Origin: an uncultured Rhodospirillaceae bacterium
GTDB taxonomy: Bacteria; Pseudomonadota; Alphaproteobacteria; Rhodospirillales; Casp-alpha2
Reading direction: 5' to 3'
DNA: 64,000 nucleotides
NCBI GenBank assembly: GCA_913030825.1
Contig: CAJWCU010000005.1
Coordinates: 145,997-209,996, forward strand
Position 1 is the stretch's first letter. Each line of letters opens with the position of its first letter. A program made the position numbers and the translations under genes. Below the pieces are notes generated by a model that saw only the letters and a program-made list of their open reading frames with translations, did no database searches and had not been told where the DNA came from. Positions 1 through 8,424 of this stretch are shown here, one piece after another.

Positions 1-193
1 GGCGCAAAGCCGCCGCAAACTGCGGGCCGCCGGTAAGGAAACGGTGATCAACGTTCTCGACGCCGAGAACGAGGTCAACAATGCCCAGATCAACTTCACC
101 ACCGCCTCATACGACGAGAAGACAGCGGCCTATCAGTTGCTGCTCGCCCTCGGCCGACTTGATCCCTTGAGCCTGAACCTCGTGCTGGAGTAA
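1..193 (+). CDS. TolC-family outer membrane efflux protein, C-terminal end (partial)
   Basis: Only the last 63 codons are in the window; the frame is open from base 2 and ends at TAA 191-193. The visible residues include VINVLDAENEVNNAQ followed by a helical stretch ending LLLALGRLDPLSLNL. This is the typical end of the second coiled-coil repeat of TolC-type outer membrane factors, where a conserved LDAENEL-like motif precedes the last periplasmic helix. Such proteins form the outer membrane channel of type I secretion or RND efflux systems. The partner pump is not visible, so the substrate cannot be stated. The call rests on this short motif only. Confidence 0.75.
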   Translation, partial: AQSRRKLRAAGKETVINVLDAENEVNNAQINFTTASYDEKTAAYQLLLALGRLDPLSLNLVLE

Positions 194-251
194 ACCCATC
201 AGGCACCCTTTCCGCCCCGCCCCGGGGCCAGCCTGATAAGGAACCCCGGTC

Positions 252-1250
252 ATGGAAGGCCCCCTGTTTTCCCGCGACAAACTCGTCACCCTGGACGCCA
301 TCCGCGATGCGCGGACCAACCTGCCGCGCGTCATCCGACGCACGCCGATCGTGCCCGTCGCCCGGGATTCCGCCGAGATGGGCAATGAGACCCTGTTCCT
401 GAAATGCGAGAACCAGCAGGTCACCGGGGCGTTCAAGATCCGCGCGGTGTTCAACGTCCTCCATCACCTGTCCGCCGAACAGAAGGCCAAGGGCGTGGTT
501 CTGGCCTCAAGCGGCAATTTCGCGCAAGGCTTCGCCTTCGCGGGCAAGACGCTGGGCATTCCCATCACCGTGGTCATGCTGGACGCCACCAGCCCTTATA
601 AGGTCAAGGGCACGGAAGGCTACGGCGCCGAGGTCTATCTTTGCGGCGACGACGCCCTGGCCCGCCAGCCGACGGTCGAGCGCCTAGCCCAGGAGCGCGG
701 CATGACCGCCATCGACACCTGGGAAGAACCGCCCATCGTCGCCGGCCACGGCACCATCGGATTCGAAATCATGGAGCAATGCCCGGACGCGCAGCAAGTA
801 CTGGTCCCGGTGTCCTCGGGCGGCGTCGCCGGCGGGATCGCGGCGGCGGTCAAGTTGATCAATCCCAACGTCAAAGTCATCGGCATTCAGCCCGAACGGG
901 CCAACGCGGCCTATGTCTCGCGTCAGGCGGGCGAACCGACGGCCATCGATTATTGGGATTCCATCGCCGACGGGCTTAGCGCGCGGCGGCCCGGCGAATA
1001 TCCGTTCATGCACCTGCAGGCATTCCTGGACGATATCGTCCTGGTCTCGGAGGCCGATATCGCGCGGGCCTTCCGCACCATCCTGACCCGCGCCAAGATG
1101 CTGGGCGAAGCGGCGGGCGTGACCGCCGCCGCCGGGTTCCTGTCGGGCAAGGTGGATACGTCGCTGAAAACCGTCGCAGCGCTGACGGGCGGCAACCTGA
1201 CGCAGGAAACCATGGCCAAGCTGCTGGCCATGGCCGAGGCATCGGACTGA
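252..1250 (+). CDS. Threonine/serine dehydratase-like PLP enzyme
   Basis: A 332-residue fold-type II PLP enzyme of the threonine ammonia-lyase/serine racemase group. TGAFKIRA near residue 60 carries the Schiff-base lysine. SSGNFAQG near residue 88 is the substrate/cofactor loop, and SSGGVAGG near residue 190 is the glycine-rich phosphate cup. The length matches the short catabolic forms that lack the C-terminal ACT-like regulatory domain of IlvA. Expected chemistry is PLP-dependent beta-elimination of an amino acid such as threonine or serine. Related dehydratases act on hydroxyaspartate or in hydroxyectoine breakdown, so the substrate is open. The ATG at 252 has an AAGGAA-type ribosome site about 8 nt upstream. 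It follows the tolC-like gene by 58 bp and has no other obvious operon partner. Confidence 0.85.
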   Translation: MEGPLFSRDKLVTLDAIRDARTNLPRVIRRTPIVPVARDSAEMGNETLFLKCENQQVTGAFKIRAVFNVLHHLSAEQKAKGVVLASSGNFAQGFAFAGKTLGIPITVVMLDATSPYKVKGTEGYGAEVYLCGDDALARQPTVERLAQERGMTAIDTWEEPPIVAGHGTIGFEIMEQCPDAQQVLVPVSSGGVAGGIAAAVKLINPNVKVIGIQPERANAAYVSRQAGEPTAIDYWDSIADGLSARRPGEYPFMHLQAFLDDIVLVSEADIARAFRTILTRAKMLGEAAGVTAAAGFLSGKVDTSLKTVAALTGGNLTQETMAKLLAMAEASD

Positions 1251-1283
1251 TCTCGGCGCGGACGGGCAAAGCGCCCGCCCCTC

Positions 1284-1604
1284 TTACGTTTTGGTCTTGG
1301 TGCCGCCTTCAGGCATGTCGTCGGGTTTGGGCGCATCACCGGGCGGGGAATTTTTCCGACGGATGATGATGTCGCCGTTCGGCAGGACTTCCGGCATTTC
1401 GTATTGCGGGATGGTCTGAATGAACAACTCGAAGGCCCTCAAGATCCGGCGTGTACCTTCTTCCAGCAATTCCTCGGGCGATGATTTTTCCGATTGCGCG
1501 GCGGCCGGCGTGGCCGGCAGGCAGAACATGCCGCCGACCAGTACGGCTGACAGGGCCAAGGCGCGCGCGCCGCGTGATTTCGATGCGGTCGTCAGGTTCG
1601 TCAT
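1284..1604 (-). CDS. Small secreted protein, alphaproteobacterial conserved family
   Basis: A 106-residue protein with a clear N-terminal signal peptide: a basic start, a hydrophobic stretch of about 18 residues and a probable cleavage after AAAQ near residue 37. The mature part has a predicted helix (LLEEGTRRILRAF) and then MPEVLPNGDIIIRRK, a phrase recurring in short periplasmic proteins of alphaproteobacteria, some of them misleadingly labelled AAA+ ATPase. No ATPase motif is present here. The open frame continues upstream of the chosen ATG, but the signal peptide begins exactly at MTNLTT, which fixes the start at 1604. Function is unknown. It is convergent with the dehydratase gene. Confidence 0.65.
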   Translation of the reverse strand: MTNLTTASKSRGARALALSAVLVGGMFCLPATPAAAQSEKSSPEELLEEGTRRILRAFELFIQTIPQYEMPEVLPNGDIIIRRKNSPPGDAPKPDDMPEGGTKTKT

Positions 1605-1699
1605 GGCGTCCTCCGACGGTTTATACCTGAGCAGATATGGCGGCGTTTTGGTTTCACCGCAAGGCACCGGGGCTTGCACGAAGGAGGCGCAGGGCGCCG

Positions 1700-2452
1700 T
1701 CAGCCGGGCCCGCCCGCGAGATCTTCCAGGTCGTCCCGGGACAGGATTTCGACCGCCCCCGCCTTGTCGGCGCCGATGACCCCCGCATTCCGCAACTTGG
1801 TGAAGGAACGGCTGACCGTTTCCACGGTCAATCCCAGGTAATCGGCGATATCGGCGCGGCGCATCCGCAGGGTCAACGAGCCGTCGTCGTTGATGCAATC
1901 CGGCGCCTTTTCCATCAGGCTCAAAAGGAACCCGGCAATCCGTTCCTCGGCATTAAGACGGCCGAGCGAGAGCATTTGATCCTGGGCCGACGAGACCTCG
2001 CGCTGAAGCTTGAGGATCACCGCTTCGGCCATCTGCGGATAGGTCGATACCAATTCGGAAATGCGGCCACGCGGAAAAGCGCAGACGGTGACCGGTGCGA
2101 CGGCCTCGGCCGTGACCGGATATTCGGGGCCGTCGGGCAAGCCGATCAAATCACCCGCGAAATAGAACCCGGTGACCTGGCAGCGCCCATCGGCGAGCAG
2201 TTTGTATTGCTTGATGACGCCGGAGGTCACGGTGAAGACGTGATCGGCCCCGTCGCCTTCCTGGAACAGAGCTTGGCCCGCATCGATCCGGCGGCGCGTC
2301 ACATAGCTTGCAAGATGGTTGAGTTGATCAGGGTTGAGCCCGGCACAAACGGCCAGATGGCGCGACATGCAATTCGCGCATTCCTGCGGCAGATGATCCG
2401 TCTGCCGGGCCGCGTCACACAGCCCGATTACGTTGGCGCTGGCTTGTGCCAT
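1700..2452 (-). CDS. FNR/FixK-type oxygen-sensing transcription regulator
   Basis: A 250-residue Crp/Fnr family protein. N-terminal cysteines at 25, 28 and 36 (C-x2-C-x7-C) plus a second-position cysteine at about 124 in the TVCAFP segment match the ligand set of the [4Fe-4S] oxygen-sensing FNR subgroup. A further Cys12 lies upstream. Residues 45-150 form the cNMP-like beta barrel, followed by the dimer helix and a winged helix-turn-helix. The recognition helix has ETVSRSF, with E211, S214 and R215 matching the FNR residues that read TTGAT half-sites. It is therefore expected to activate anaerobic or microaerobic genes. The start has a GAGGA ribosome site. I found no convincing TTGAT-N4-ATCAA palindrome in the promoters I read, so its targets here are unknown. 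Confidence 0.88.
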   Translation of the reverse strand: MAQASANVIGLCDAARQTDHLPQECANCMSRHLAVCAGLNPDQLNHLASYVTRRRIDAGQALFQEGDGADHVFTVTSGVIKQYKLLADGRCQVTGFYFAGDLIGLPDGPEYPVTAEAVAPVTVCAFPRGRISELVSTYPQMAEAVILKLQREVSSAQDQMLSLGRLNAEERIAGFLLSLMEKAPDCINDDGSLTLRMRRADIADYLGLTVETVSRSFTKLRNAGVIGADKAGAVEILSRDDLEDLAGGPG

Positions 2453-2613
2453 CGATCCTCACCCAAGGGGTTCTCCGACGTTTGGCAACCCAATCTCCAC
2501 CCCATTGCTGTACTATACGCAGGGTGACGTTCGGGCGCAAACACGGAACAGGGGCCACGGATAATTCCGCGGCCCCCGAAATTGCCGTTTCCGAAAACCC
2601 GGACGGCTGCGCC

Positions 2614-3633
2614 TTATTCGGCGGCAGCCCCCGCGCTTTGAACGACGACGCCGGCATGCTGGGTGACCATCACCTTGTTCAGCAATTTGACGCAGGAATA
2701 GACCGCGAAGGTATGCGGGCAATCCGTTTCCGTCAGCTTGGCCAATTCCAGAACCGCGCCGATCAGGGCCTCGGTTTCCAGCGACCGACCGGCTTCCACG
2801 TCCTGCAGCATCGACGTTTTGTGCGCGCCGACGCTTTCGGCGCCGTTGATGCGCTTCTCGATGGTATGGCGGAAGGTGATGCCGAGCTTTTCGGCAACGA
2901 TCTGGGCTTCTTCCATCATCTTTTCGGCGAGTTTCCGGGTTTCCGGGAACTGGCAGATGTCGACCAGGGTCGCATGGGTCAGCGCGCTGATCGGATTGAA
3001 GCTGAGATTGCCCCAGGCCTTGAGCCAGATTTCCGAGCGAATATCGTCGAGCACGCGCGAACGGAAGCCCGCACCCTCGAGCAATTCTTTAAGTTTTTCA
3101 ACACGTTCGCTTTCCGATCCATCCAATTCGCCGATCGGGAAACGGTCGCCTTCAACATGGTGGATGACGCCCGGCTCGGTCACCGCCGCGGCCGGATAAA
3201 CGACGCAGCCGATGATCCGGTCGCCGTCGATGTACTTGGTCAGCACGCCGTCCGGATCCAGGCTTTCCAACTGCTTGCCGTCGTGCGGCCCGCCGTGGTT
3301 GTGGAAATACCACCAGGGAATGCCGTTCTGCACGGTCATGATCATGGTGTCGGGGCCCATCAAGGGCTCCATTTCCTTGGCCACGAGTTCCAGGTAATGG
3401 GCCTTGAGGCCGAGGATCACCAGGTCCTGTTCGCCCGCATCGGCGCATTTTTCGTAGGCCTTGACCTGGGCGACGTGCTCCGAGCCGTCTTCCCAAATCA
3501 GTTTCAGGCCGTTTTGACGGATGGCCTGCAGATGCGGCCCCTGGTCGATGACGCTGACCTCGTTTCCGGCCAGCGCCAGTTTGGCGCCCATCAGGCCGCC
3601 GATGGCGCCCGCGCCGATCACGCATACACGCAT
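2614..3633 (-). CDS. Ketopantoate reductase (PanE/ApbA) family protein, possible oxalyl-CoA reductase
   Basis: A 339-residue NAD(P)-dependent reductase. The N-terminus has the Rossmann motif VIGAGAIGGLMGAKLA. The middle carries the PanE-type lysine/asparagine helix (SEIWLKAWGNLSFNPI), and the C-terminal helical domain is complete. The usual member reduces 2-dehydropantoate for vitamin B5 synthesis. Here it is the last gene of a minus-strand run that contains oxc and frc. In Methylobacterium extorquens a PanE paralog (PanE2) linked to oxalate genes was reported to be an oxalyl-CoA reductase that forms glyoxylate. That role is an inference from context; sequence alone does not separate the two activities. 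The ATG has GGGAGA 6 nt upstream. Confidence 0.85.
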   Translation of the reverse strand: MRVCVIGAGAIGGLMGAKLALAGNEVSVIDQGPHLQAIRQNGLKLIWEDGSEHVAQVKAYEKCADAGEQDLVILGLKAHYLELVAKEMEPLMGPDTMIMTVQNGIPWWYFHNHGGPHDGKQLESLDPDGVLTKYIDGDRIIGCVVYPAAAVTEPGVIHHVEGDRFPIGELDGSESERVEKLKELLEGAGFRSRVLDDIRSEIWLKAWGNLSFNPISALTHATLVDICQFPETRKLAEKMMEEAQIVAEKLGITFRHTIEKRINGAESVGAHKTSMLQDVEAGRSLETEALIGAVLELAKLTETDCPHTFAVYSCVKLLNKVMVTQHAGVVVQSAGAAAE

Positions 3634-3721
3634 GATGTTCTCCCTTTAAGTTGTTGTCCCTGCGGCCGGGTCCGTTGCGACGCGGGCCCGTGTGCTTGGT
3701 TTCAGTCTAGATGCAGACGGT

Positions 3722-4495
3722 CTAATTGTTAAACGTGTTGCGCAGCGTGCCGATCCCATCGATCACGATCTCGACGGTGTTGCTCGGCTCCTTCATGGTG
3801 CCGACGCCGACGTTGGTGCCGCAGGCGATGACGTCGCCCGGCTCCAGCGTCACGTCGTGGGAAATCTCGCTGATCAGTTTGGCCGGTGTGCGCAGCATGT
3901 CGGAGACCGGATAATTCTGCCGCTCATCGCCGTTGAGGATCGTCTTGACGGTCAGCTTCATCGGGTCCAGGCCCGTGGCGATGACCGGGCCGAGCGGACC
4001 GAAGGTGTCGAAGCTTTTGGACCGGGTCCATTGATCGAAGGTGCCGTCGCGCTTGAGGATTTCCGCCGCCGTCACGTCGTTGACGCAGGTGTAGCCGAAC
4101 ACGTAATCCAAGGCCTCGGCCTCGCCGACGTTTTTGCAGCGCTTGCCGATGACGATGCCCAACTCACCTTCATAGACGACCTTGCCGTCGTAGCTGGCAG
4201 GCCGTTCGATGACGGTTTCCGTGGCGGTGATTGAGTTATTCGTCTTGATGAACCACAACGGCTCCTCCGGCCGTTCGCCGCCCATCTTTTCCCGCATGGT
4301 GTTGTAGTTGTTCCAAAGGGCGACCATCTTGCCGGGCTTGATCGGCGCCAGGACTGTAACGTCAGACAAATTGACGGTCTCACCGGTCGCCGTGGCGCCG
4401 GCAATCATGTCGCCGGAATGCACGGTAATGGTTTCGCCGTCCAACGTGCCGAAGCCTTCCGCACCCTGGTTTTCGTACCTGATCCACAAAGTCAT
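3722..4495 (-). CDS. Fumarylacetoacetate hydrolase (FAH) family protein
   Basis: A 257-residue single-domain FAH-fold enzyme. The metal-binding acidic segment YEGELGIVIGKRCKNV is in the middle, followed by GYTCVNDVTAAE and WTRSKSFDTFGPLGP. These carry the conserved Glu/Glu/Asp set and the substrate loop of the 2-hydroxyhepta-2,4-diene-1,7-dioate isomerase/acylpyruvase group. Family members cleave or isomerise C-C bonds in beta-keto acids; some decarboxylate oxaloacetate. The open frame extends upstream to 4564, but homology begins at MTLWIRY and the ATG at 4495 follows a purine-rich GGGGAAACAGAAGA, so I chose that start. It sits between the oxalate operon and the PanE-like gene, with a GTATAC palindrome 62 bp upstream. 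The substrate is not determined. Confidence 0.85.
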   Translation of the reverse strand: MTLWIRYENQGAEGFGTLDGETITVHSGDMIAGATATGETVNLSDVTVLAPIKPGKMVALWNNYNTMREKMGGERPEEPLWFIKTNNSITATETVIERPASYDGKVVYEGELGIVIGKRCKNVGEAEALDYVFGYTCVNDVTAAEILKRDGTFDQWTRSKSFDTFGPLGPVIATGLDPMKLTVKTILNGDERQNYPVSDMLRTPAKLISEISHDVTLEPGDVIACGTNVGVGTMKEPSNTVEIVIDGIGTLRNTFNN

Positions 4496-4556
4496 TCTTC
4501 TGTTTCCCCACGATATCGTTGCGCCCGCACCGGCCGGCACTGACCTGAGCAGAATT

Positions 4557-4562
4557 GTATAC
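4557..4562. promoter_or_regulatory. GTATAC core palindrome upstream of the FAH-family gene
   Basis: TGTATACA (4556-4563) is an 8-bp palindrome centred on GTATAC, lying 62 bp upstream of the FAH-family start. It may be a third operator of the FCD-GntR regulator, which would add the FAH/PanE pair to the oxalate regulon. A six-base core is weak on its own. Confidence 0.35.
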
Positions 4563-4734
4563 ATCCCAAACGGGGACAGACCTTAGCCATCGCCGTACGC
4601 CCCATCAACAACAGGTGTTGACGCAGCGCAGCAATACCAGGGGGTTTTCCTGATCGTGGAATAACCGGCACATCCGGCGGCTGCACCGCCGGGCACAAAA
4701 GCCGAAGAAAGGCCCTGAAACCGAGTGCCGAAAC

Positions 4735-5589
4735 CTAGTGGTGGAAGAGAACCGGAATGTCCGCGTTTTCGACCACGTATTGGGTGACGCCGCCGATCTT
4801 GAAATCATGACGGCGGGCATGGGCATACCCGCCCATCAGCAACAGATCGACCCCGTTGTCCGCACATGCTTTCAACAGCGCCTGCCCGATTTCATGGGGG
4901 TTGCATTTCAGGACGACCGTCTCGCTTTCCTGACCGTGCCAACGCAGATAGTCCGCCAGGTCCGACGCTGGCAGGTCGTCGCCATGAACTTCCGGCGCCG
5001 ACAGGATGATGACCTTGTCCGCCGTCTCGACGATGGGGCGGGAGGTCGTGACCGCGGCCGAAACCTCAGGCGAGCCGTTCCAGGCGATGGCGATGGTCTT
5101 GCCGATGTCGGAGATATCCTTGGGCGGCACGCTGACCACGGGTTTTCCCGTTTCCATCAACGCCGCCTCGAAGGTATTGACACCCAATTGGCCGTCGGGC
5201 CGGGCGACGAAGATGACGTCGGTCAGCCGCCCGCGCCGCGAGACGACGGCGGCCTGACGACCCTTTTCCTCGCGCCAGGAGGCACTGACGCCGGTCATGC
5301 CGCTGCGCGGCTCGGCGATGTTCGCCACGCCTATCTTGTCGCAATATTCTTCGTAGAGCTTTTTGACCCTGGCCTCTTCCTCGGCCGCGTGGGTTTCGGC
5401 GATATCGTTGACGACGTCACGCACCCCGGCCAGCGTGGCGCCGTAGGCCAGCATGTCTTTCGAGCCCATTCGGGCATGGACGACGTCGATATGGGCATCG
5501 AACTTCTTGGCCAAAGCGACGGCGGCGTTCAGAACCTGTTCGCCCTTTCCGTCACCTCGTACCGGCACCAGGATATTGCGTATGGTCAT
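4735..5589 (-). CDS. Tandem universal stress protein (UspA family)
   Basis: A 284-residue protein with two Usp folds. The first begins RNILVPVRGDGKGEQVL with DVVHARMG on its second strand. The second half ends LLLMGGYAHARRHDFKIGGVTQYVV, resembling the G-x2-G-x9-G(S/T) nucleotide loop of the ATP-binding class, followed by DIPVLFHH, the typical last strand. It lies 78 bp downstream of the formate-THF ligase gene, separated by a perfect 11-bp hairpin, and is probably the last gene of the oxalate operon. A stress or ATP-linked regulatory role is usual for the family; no specific role is shown. GGGAGGA provides a good ribosome site. Confidence 0.85.
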   Translation of the reverse strand: MTIRNILVPVRGDGKGEQVLNAAVALAKKFDAHIDVVHARMGSKDMLAYGATLAGVRDVVNDIAETHAAEEEARVKKLYEEYCDKIGVANIAEPRSGMTGVSASWREEKGRQAAVVSRRGRLTDVIFVARPDGQLGVNTFEAALMETGKPVVSVPPKDISDIGKTIAIAWNGSPEVSAAVTTSRPIVETADKVIILSAPEVHGDDLPASDLADYLRWHGQESETVVLKCNPHEIGQALLKACADNGVDLLLMGGYAHARRHDFKIGGVTQYVVENADIPVLFHH

Positions 5590-5613
5590 GGGCGTCCTCC
5601 CGTCGCGCCCGGT

Positions 5614-5639
5614 CGGCCCCGGCCAACTGGCCGGGGCCG
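5614..5639 (-). terminator. Strong GC-rich intercistronic hairpin between the formate-THF ligase and Usp genes
   Basis: The arms CGGCCCCGGCC (5614-5624) and GGCCGGGGCCG (5629-5639) pair perfectly over 11 bp around an AACT loop. It lies just after the ligase stop and 25 bp before the Usp start. No U-tract follows on the minus strand, so it may be an mRNA stabiliser or attenuator and not a full intrinsic terminator. Confidence 0.5.
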
Positions 5640-5667
5640 CCGGAATATGATCAGGTCGTTTCGGGGC

Positions 5668-7344
5668 TTAGAACAGGCCCTCGATCTGACCTTGTTCGTT
5701 CAGGTAGATGTTATTGGCCGACGGAACCTTGGGCAGGCCCGGCATCGTCATGATCTCACCGGTCAGGGCGACGATGAATTCCGCCCCGGCCGACAACCGC
5801 ACCTCGCGCAGGGCGACGCTATGGCCGGTCGGCGCGTTTTTCAGGTTCGGATCGGTCGAGAAGGAATACTGCGTCTTGGCCATGCAAACCGGGAAGTTGC
5901 CGAACCCGGCGGCTTCCCAATCCTTGAGCTGATTGCGGATTTTGCTGTCGGCCGTAACTTCCTCCGCCCGGTAGATTTCCTTGGCGATCGTTTCGATCTT
6001 CTGGAACAGCGGCATCTCGTCGGGATAGAGCGGCTTGAAATCGGCCTGACCGGAATCGGCCAATTCGACCACATGCTCCGCCAACGCAGCCGTACCGGCA
6101 CTGCCGTCGGCCCAATGGGTCGCGATGAAGGCCTTCACGCCCTGGGATTCGGCAGCTTCCTTGACGGTCTGCAGTTCGGCGTCCGTATCGGTGATGAAGT
6201 TGTTGATCGAGACCGTCACCGGCACGCCGAACTTCTTCATGTTCTCGATATGGCGCAAAAGGTTGGCGCAACCTTTCTTGACCGCCTCGACATTTTCCGT
6301 GCCCAGTTCGTCCTTGGCCACGCCGCCGTGCATCTTGAGCGCGCGAACCGTGGCGACGATAACCGCCGCCGCTGGCTTCAGGCCGGCCTTGCGGCACTTG
6401 ATGTCGAAGAACTTCTCAGCCCCCAGGTCGGCGCCGAAGCCGGCTTCGGTGACCACATAGTCGGCCAACTTCAATGCCGACTTGGTCGCGATGACCGAGT
6501 TACAGCCGTGCGCGATGTTGGCGAACGGGCCGCCGTGGATGAAGGCCGGGTTGTTTTCCAACGTCTGCACCAAGTTGGGCGCGATCGCTTCCTTGAGCAG
6601 CACGGACATCGGGCCCGGGCCCTTGACGTCGCGGGCGTAGATCGATTCCCGCTGGCGGTTCTGGCCGATGATCATTTTGCCGATCCGCTCGGTCAGGTCC
6701 TTCAGGTTGTTGGACAGGCAGAAGATCGCCATGATCTCCGACGCCACGACGATGTCGAAGCCGTCTTCGCGGGGGAAGCCGTTGGCGACGCCGCCCAGCG
6801 AGTTGGTGATCTGACGCAACGCGCGATCGTTCATGTCGACGACACGCTTGAAGGCGACACGGCGGTTATCGATGGCCGGCTCATGCCCCCAATAAATGTG
6901 GTTGTCGATCAGGGCCGCCAGCAGGTTATGGGCAATGCCGATGGCGTGGAAATCACCGGTGAAGTGAAGGTTGATATCTTCCATGGGCACGACCTGGGCA
7001 TATCCGCCGCCGGCCGCCCCGCCCTTCATGCCGAAACAAGGCCCCAGCGAAGGTTCGCGGATACAGATCATCGCCTTCTTGCCGATTTTGTTCAGACCGT
7101 CGCCCAAACCGACGGTCGTCGTGGTCTTGCCCTCGCCGGCCGGCGTCGGTGTAACGGCGGTGACCAGGATCAGCTTACCGTCGGGATTGCCCTCCAACGA
7201 CTGCAGGTATTCCATGTCCACCTTGGCCTTGTGCGGGCCGTACTGCAGAAGTGCGTCGGCGGGAATACCCAACTTCTCCGTGCCGACCTCGGCGATCGGC
7301 TTCATCGTGGCTTCGCGGGCGATTTCGATATCACTTTTCGGCAT
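5668..7344 (-). CDS. fhs: Formate--tetrahydrofolate ligase
   Basis: A 558-residue enzyme that joins formate to tetrahydrofolate at the cost of ATP, giving 10-formyl-THF. The P-loop [14 protein letters not shown] is near residue 65, and the family segments [18 protein letters not shown] and [11 protein letters not shown] follow. The C-terminal [10 protein letters not shown] is also a known Fhs signature. The length is normal. The gene is the fourth of the minus-strand oxalate operon, so formate released by oxalate breakdown can enter C1-folate metabolism directly. The adjacent formyltransferase-like gene may work in the opposite direction. This is one of the most secure calls in the window. 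Confidence 0.97.
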   Translation of the reverse strand: MPKSDIEIAREATMKPIAEVGTEKLGIPADALLQYGPHKAKVDMEYLQSLEGNPDGKLILVTAVTPTPAGEGKTTTTVGLGDGLNKIGKKAMICIREPSLGPCFGMKGGAAGGGYAQVVPMEDINLHFTGDFHAIGIAHNLLAALIDNHIYWGHEPAIDNRRVAFKRVVDMNDRALRQITNSLGGVANGFPREDGFDIVVASEIMAIFCLSNNLKDLTERIGKMIIGQNRQRESIYARDVKGPGPMSVLLKEAIAPNLVQTLENNPAFIHGGPFANIAHGCNSVIATKSALKLADYVVTEAGFGADLGAEKFFDIKCRKAGLKPAAAVIVATVRALKMHGGVAKDELGTENVEAVKKGCANLLRHIENMKKFGVPVTVSINNFITDTDAELQTVKEAAESQGVKAFIATHWADGSAGTAALAEHVVELADSGQADFKPLYPDEMPLFQKIETIAKEIYRAEEVTADSKIRNQLKDWEAAGFGNFPVCMAKTQYSFSTDPNLKNAPTGHSVALREVRLSAGAEFIVALTGEIMTMPGLPKVPSANNIYLNEQGQIEGLF

Positions 7345-7433
7345 GGTTTCCTCTCGTGTCCCTCTTTGGGGATCTCTTGGATTGCCCTGGTCGTATCTCC
7401 CAGGGGACGTGATGCGGTGCCGGGCGGTGGATG

Positions 7434-8357
7434 CTAGGCGCCCAGAACCTTCCCTGTCTTAAGGCCGGTTTTGGCCACGTAGTCCGCAGCAGTGATCTTC
7501 TTGTCGTCGTGGGGGCGCAGGCGCATGACCTTGACGGCCCCGCCCGTCGCGGCGACCAGGATATGATCGTCCTCGATCGCCATGACCTCGCCCGGCTTGC
7601 CGCCGGTGTCACCATCGACCCGGCGCGCGTCGAAGATGGCCAACTCATTTCCGTCGATGGTCGTCCAGGCGCCCGGCTGCGGGTTGCAGCCACGGATCTG
7701 GTTGTAGACCTCGGCGACGGGCTTGGACCAATCGATCTCCATGTCCTTCTTGCGGCACCAGGATTCGTAGGTCGCTTCGTCTTCGTTCTGCGGAATCTTC
7801 GGCGGATTGCCTGCCTTCACCATGTCGATGGCTTCCAGCATCATTTCGACGCCGCGGTCGAAGATCTTGCCGAAATAGATATCGCCCAGGGTATCGTCCG
7901 GGCCGATGGCGACCTTGTCCTGATGCAGGATGAAGCCTTCGTCCAGGCCGTCGTCCGGCCAGAAGATGGTGATCCCCGTTTCCGTCGCCCCACCGATGAT
8001 CGGCCAGTTGATCGACGACGGCCCCCGGTGCTTGGGCAACAACGAGGGGTGGAAACAGATCGACCCGTGGGTCGGAATGTCGCGCGCTTCTTCCGGAACG
8101 AAGATGATCATATAGGCCATGACCATCAGGTCCGCGTTCAGCGACCGCATATGGTCGAGGACTTCCTTGTCCGTGTAGTTGGGCGGCTGGAACAGGGGCA
8201 GGCCCTTTTCGACGGCGAATTCCTTCACCGGGTCGACGGGCTTGCCTTCCTTGTCCGGCGCGCAGAACACACCGACGATTTCGTCCTCGCCCTTTTCCAG
8301 GATCTTTTCCAACGTGGCCTTGCCGAAGGCCTGCTGGCCGTTAAGGATCAAACGCAT
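7434..8357 (-). CDS. 10-formyl-THF hydrolase/formyltransferase-like protein
   Basis: A 307-residue protein with the formyltransferase Rossmann domain and a C-terminal OB-like domain, as in methionyl-tRNA formyltransferase. It is closest in reading to the N-terminal hydrolase domain of 10-formyl-THF dehydrogenase (ALDH1L). The catalytic His103 is in [10 protein letters not shown] and Asp139 is in DDGLDEG. The Asn that precedes His in Fmt (Asn-x-His) is replaced by Cys101. It may hydrolyse 10-formyl-THF to formate and THF, or move a formyl group between folate and another carrier. It lies between frc and fhs in the oxalate operon, which argues against a housekeeping fmt role; the usual partner def is not visible either. 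Confidence 0.75.
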   Translation of the reverse strand: MRLILNGQQAFGKATLEKILEKGEDEIVGVFCAPDKEGKPVDPVKEFAVEKGLPLFQPPNYTDKEVLDHMRSLNADLMVMAYMIIFVPEEARDIPTHGSICFHPSLLPKHRGPSSINWPIIGGATETGITIFWPDDGLDEGFILHQDKVAIGPDDTLGDIYFGKIFDRGVEMMLEAIDMVKAGNPPKIPQNEDEATYESWCRKKDMEIDWSKPVAEVYNQIRGCNPQPGAWTTIDGNELAIFDARRVDGDTGGKPGEVMAIEDDHILVAATGGAVKVMRLRPHDDKKITAADYVAKTGLKTGKVLGA

Positions 8358-8424
8358 TTTCTGTTTCCTCTCCTTGGGATTGGGAGTTCGTGTCGCCGGT
8401 CGGCGTCGGGTCCGATGGACGCGG

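Noticed and set aside
1251..1283. A terminator between the dehydratase and small secreted-protein genes
   Set aside because: CGGGC and GCCCG could pair over 5 bp only, with no clear U-tract, so the evidence was too weak to list.
2332..2345. A TTGAT-containing site as an FNR box
   Set aside because: It lies inside the FNR-type gene itself and lacks the ATCAA half at the right spacing.
4738..7437. A very long plus-strand open frame opposite the Usp and formate-THF ligase genes
   Set aside because: It is the antisense shadow of two well-supported genes in GC-rich DNA. Its translation shows no domain and is rich in Arg/Gly/His as expected for a shadow frame.
7434..8357. Annotation as housekeeping methionyl-tRNA formyltransferase
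   Set aside because: It has the formyltransferase fold, but the residues around His103 resemble the ALDH1L hydrolase domain, the Fmt Asn is missing, and the context is an oxalate operon without def.
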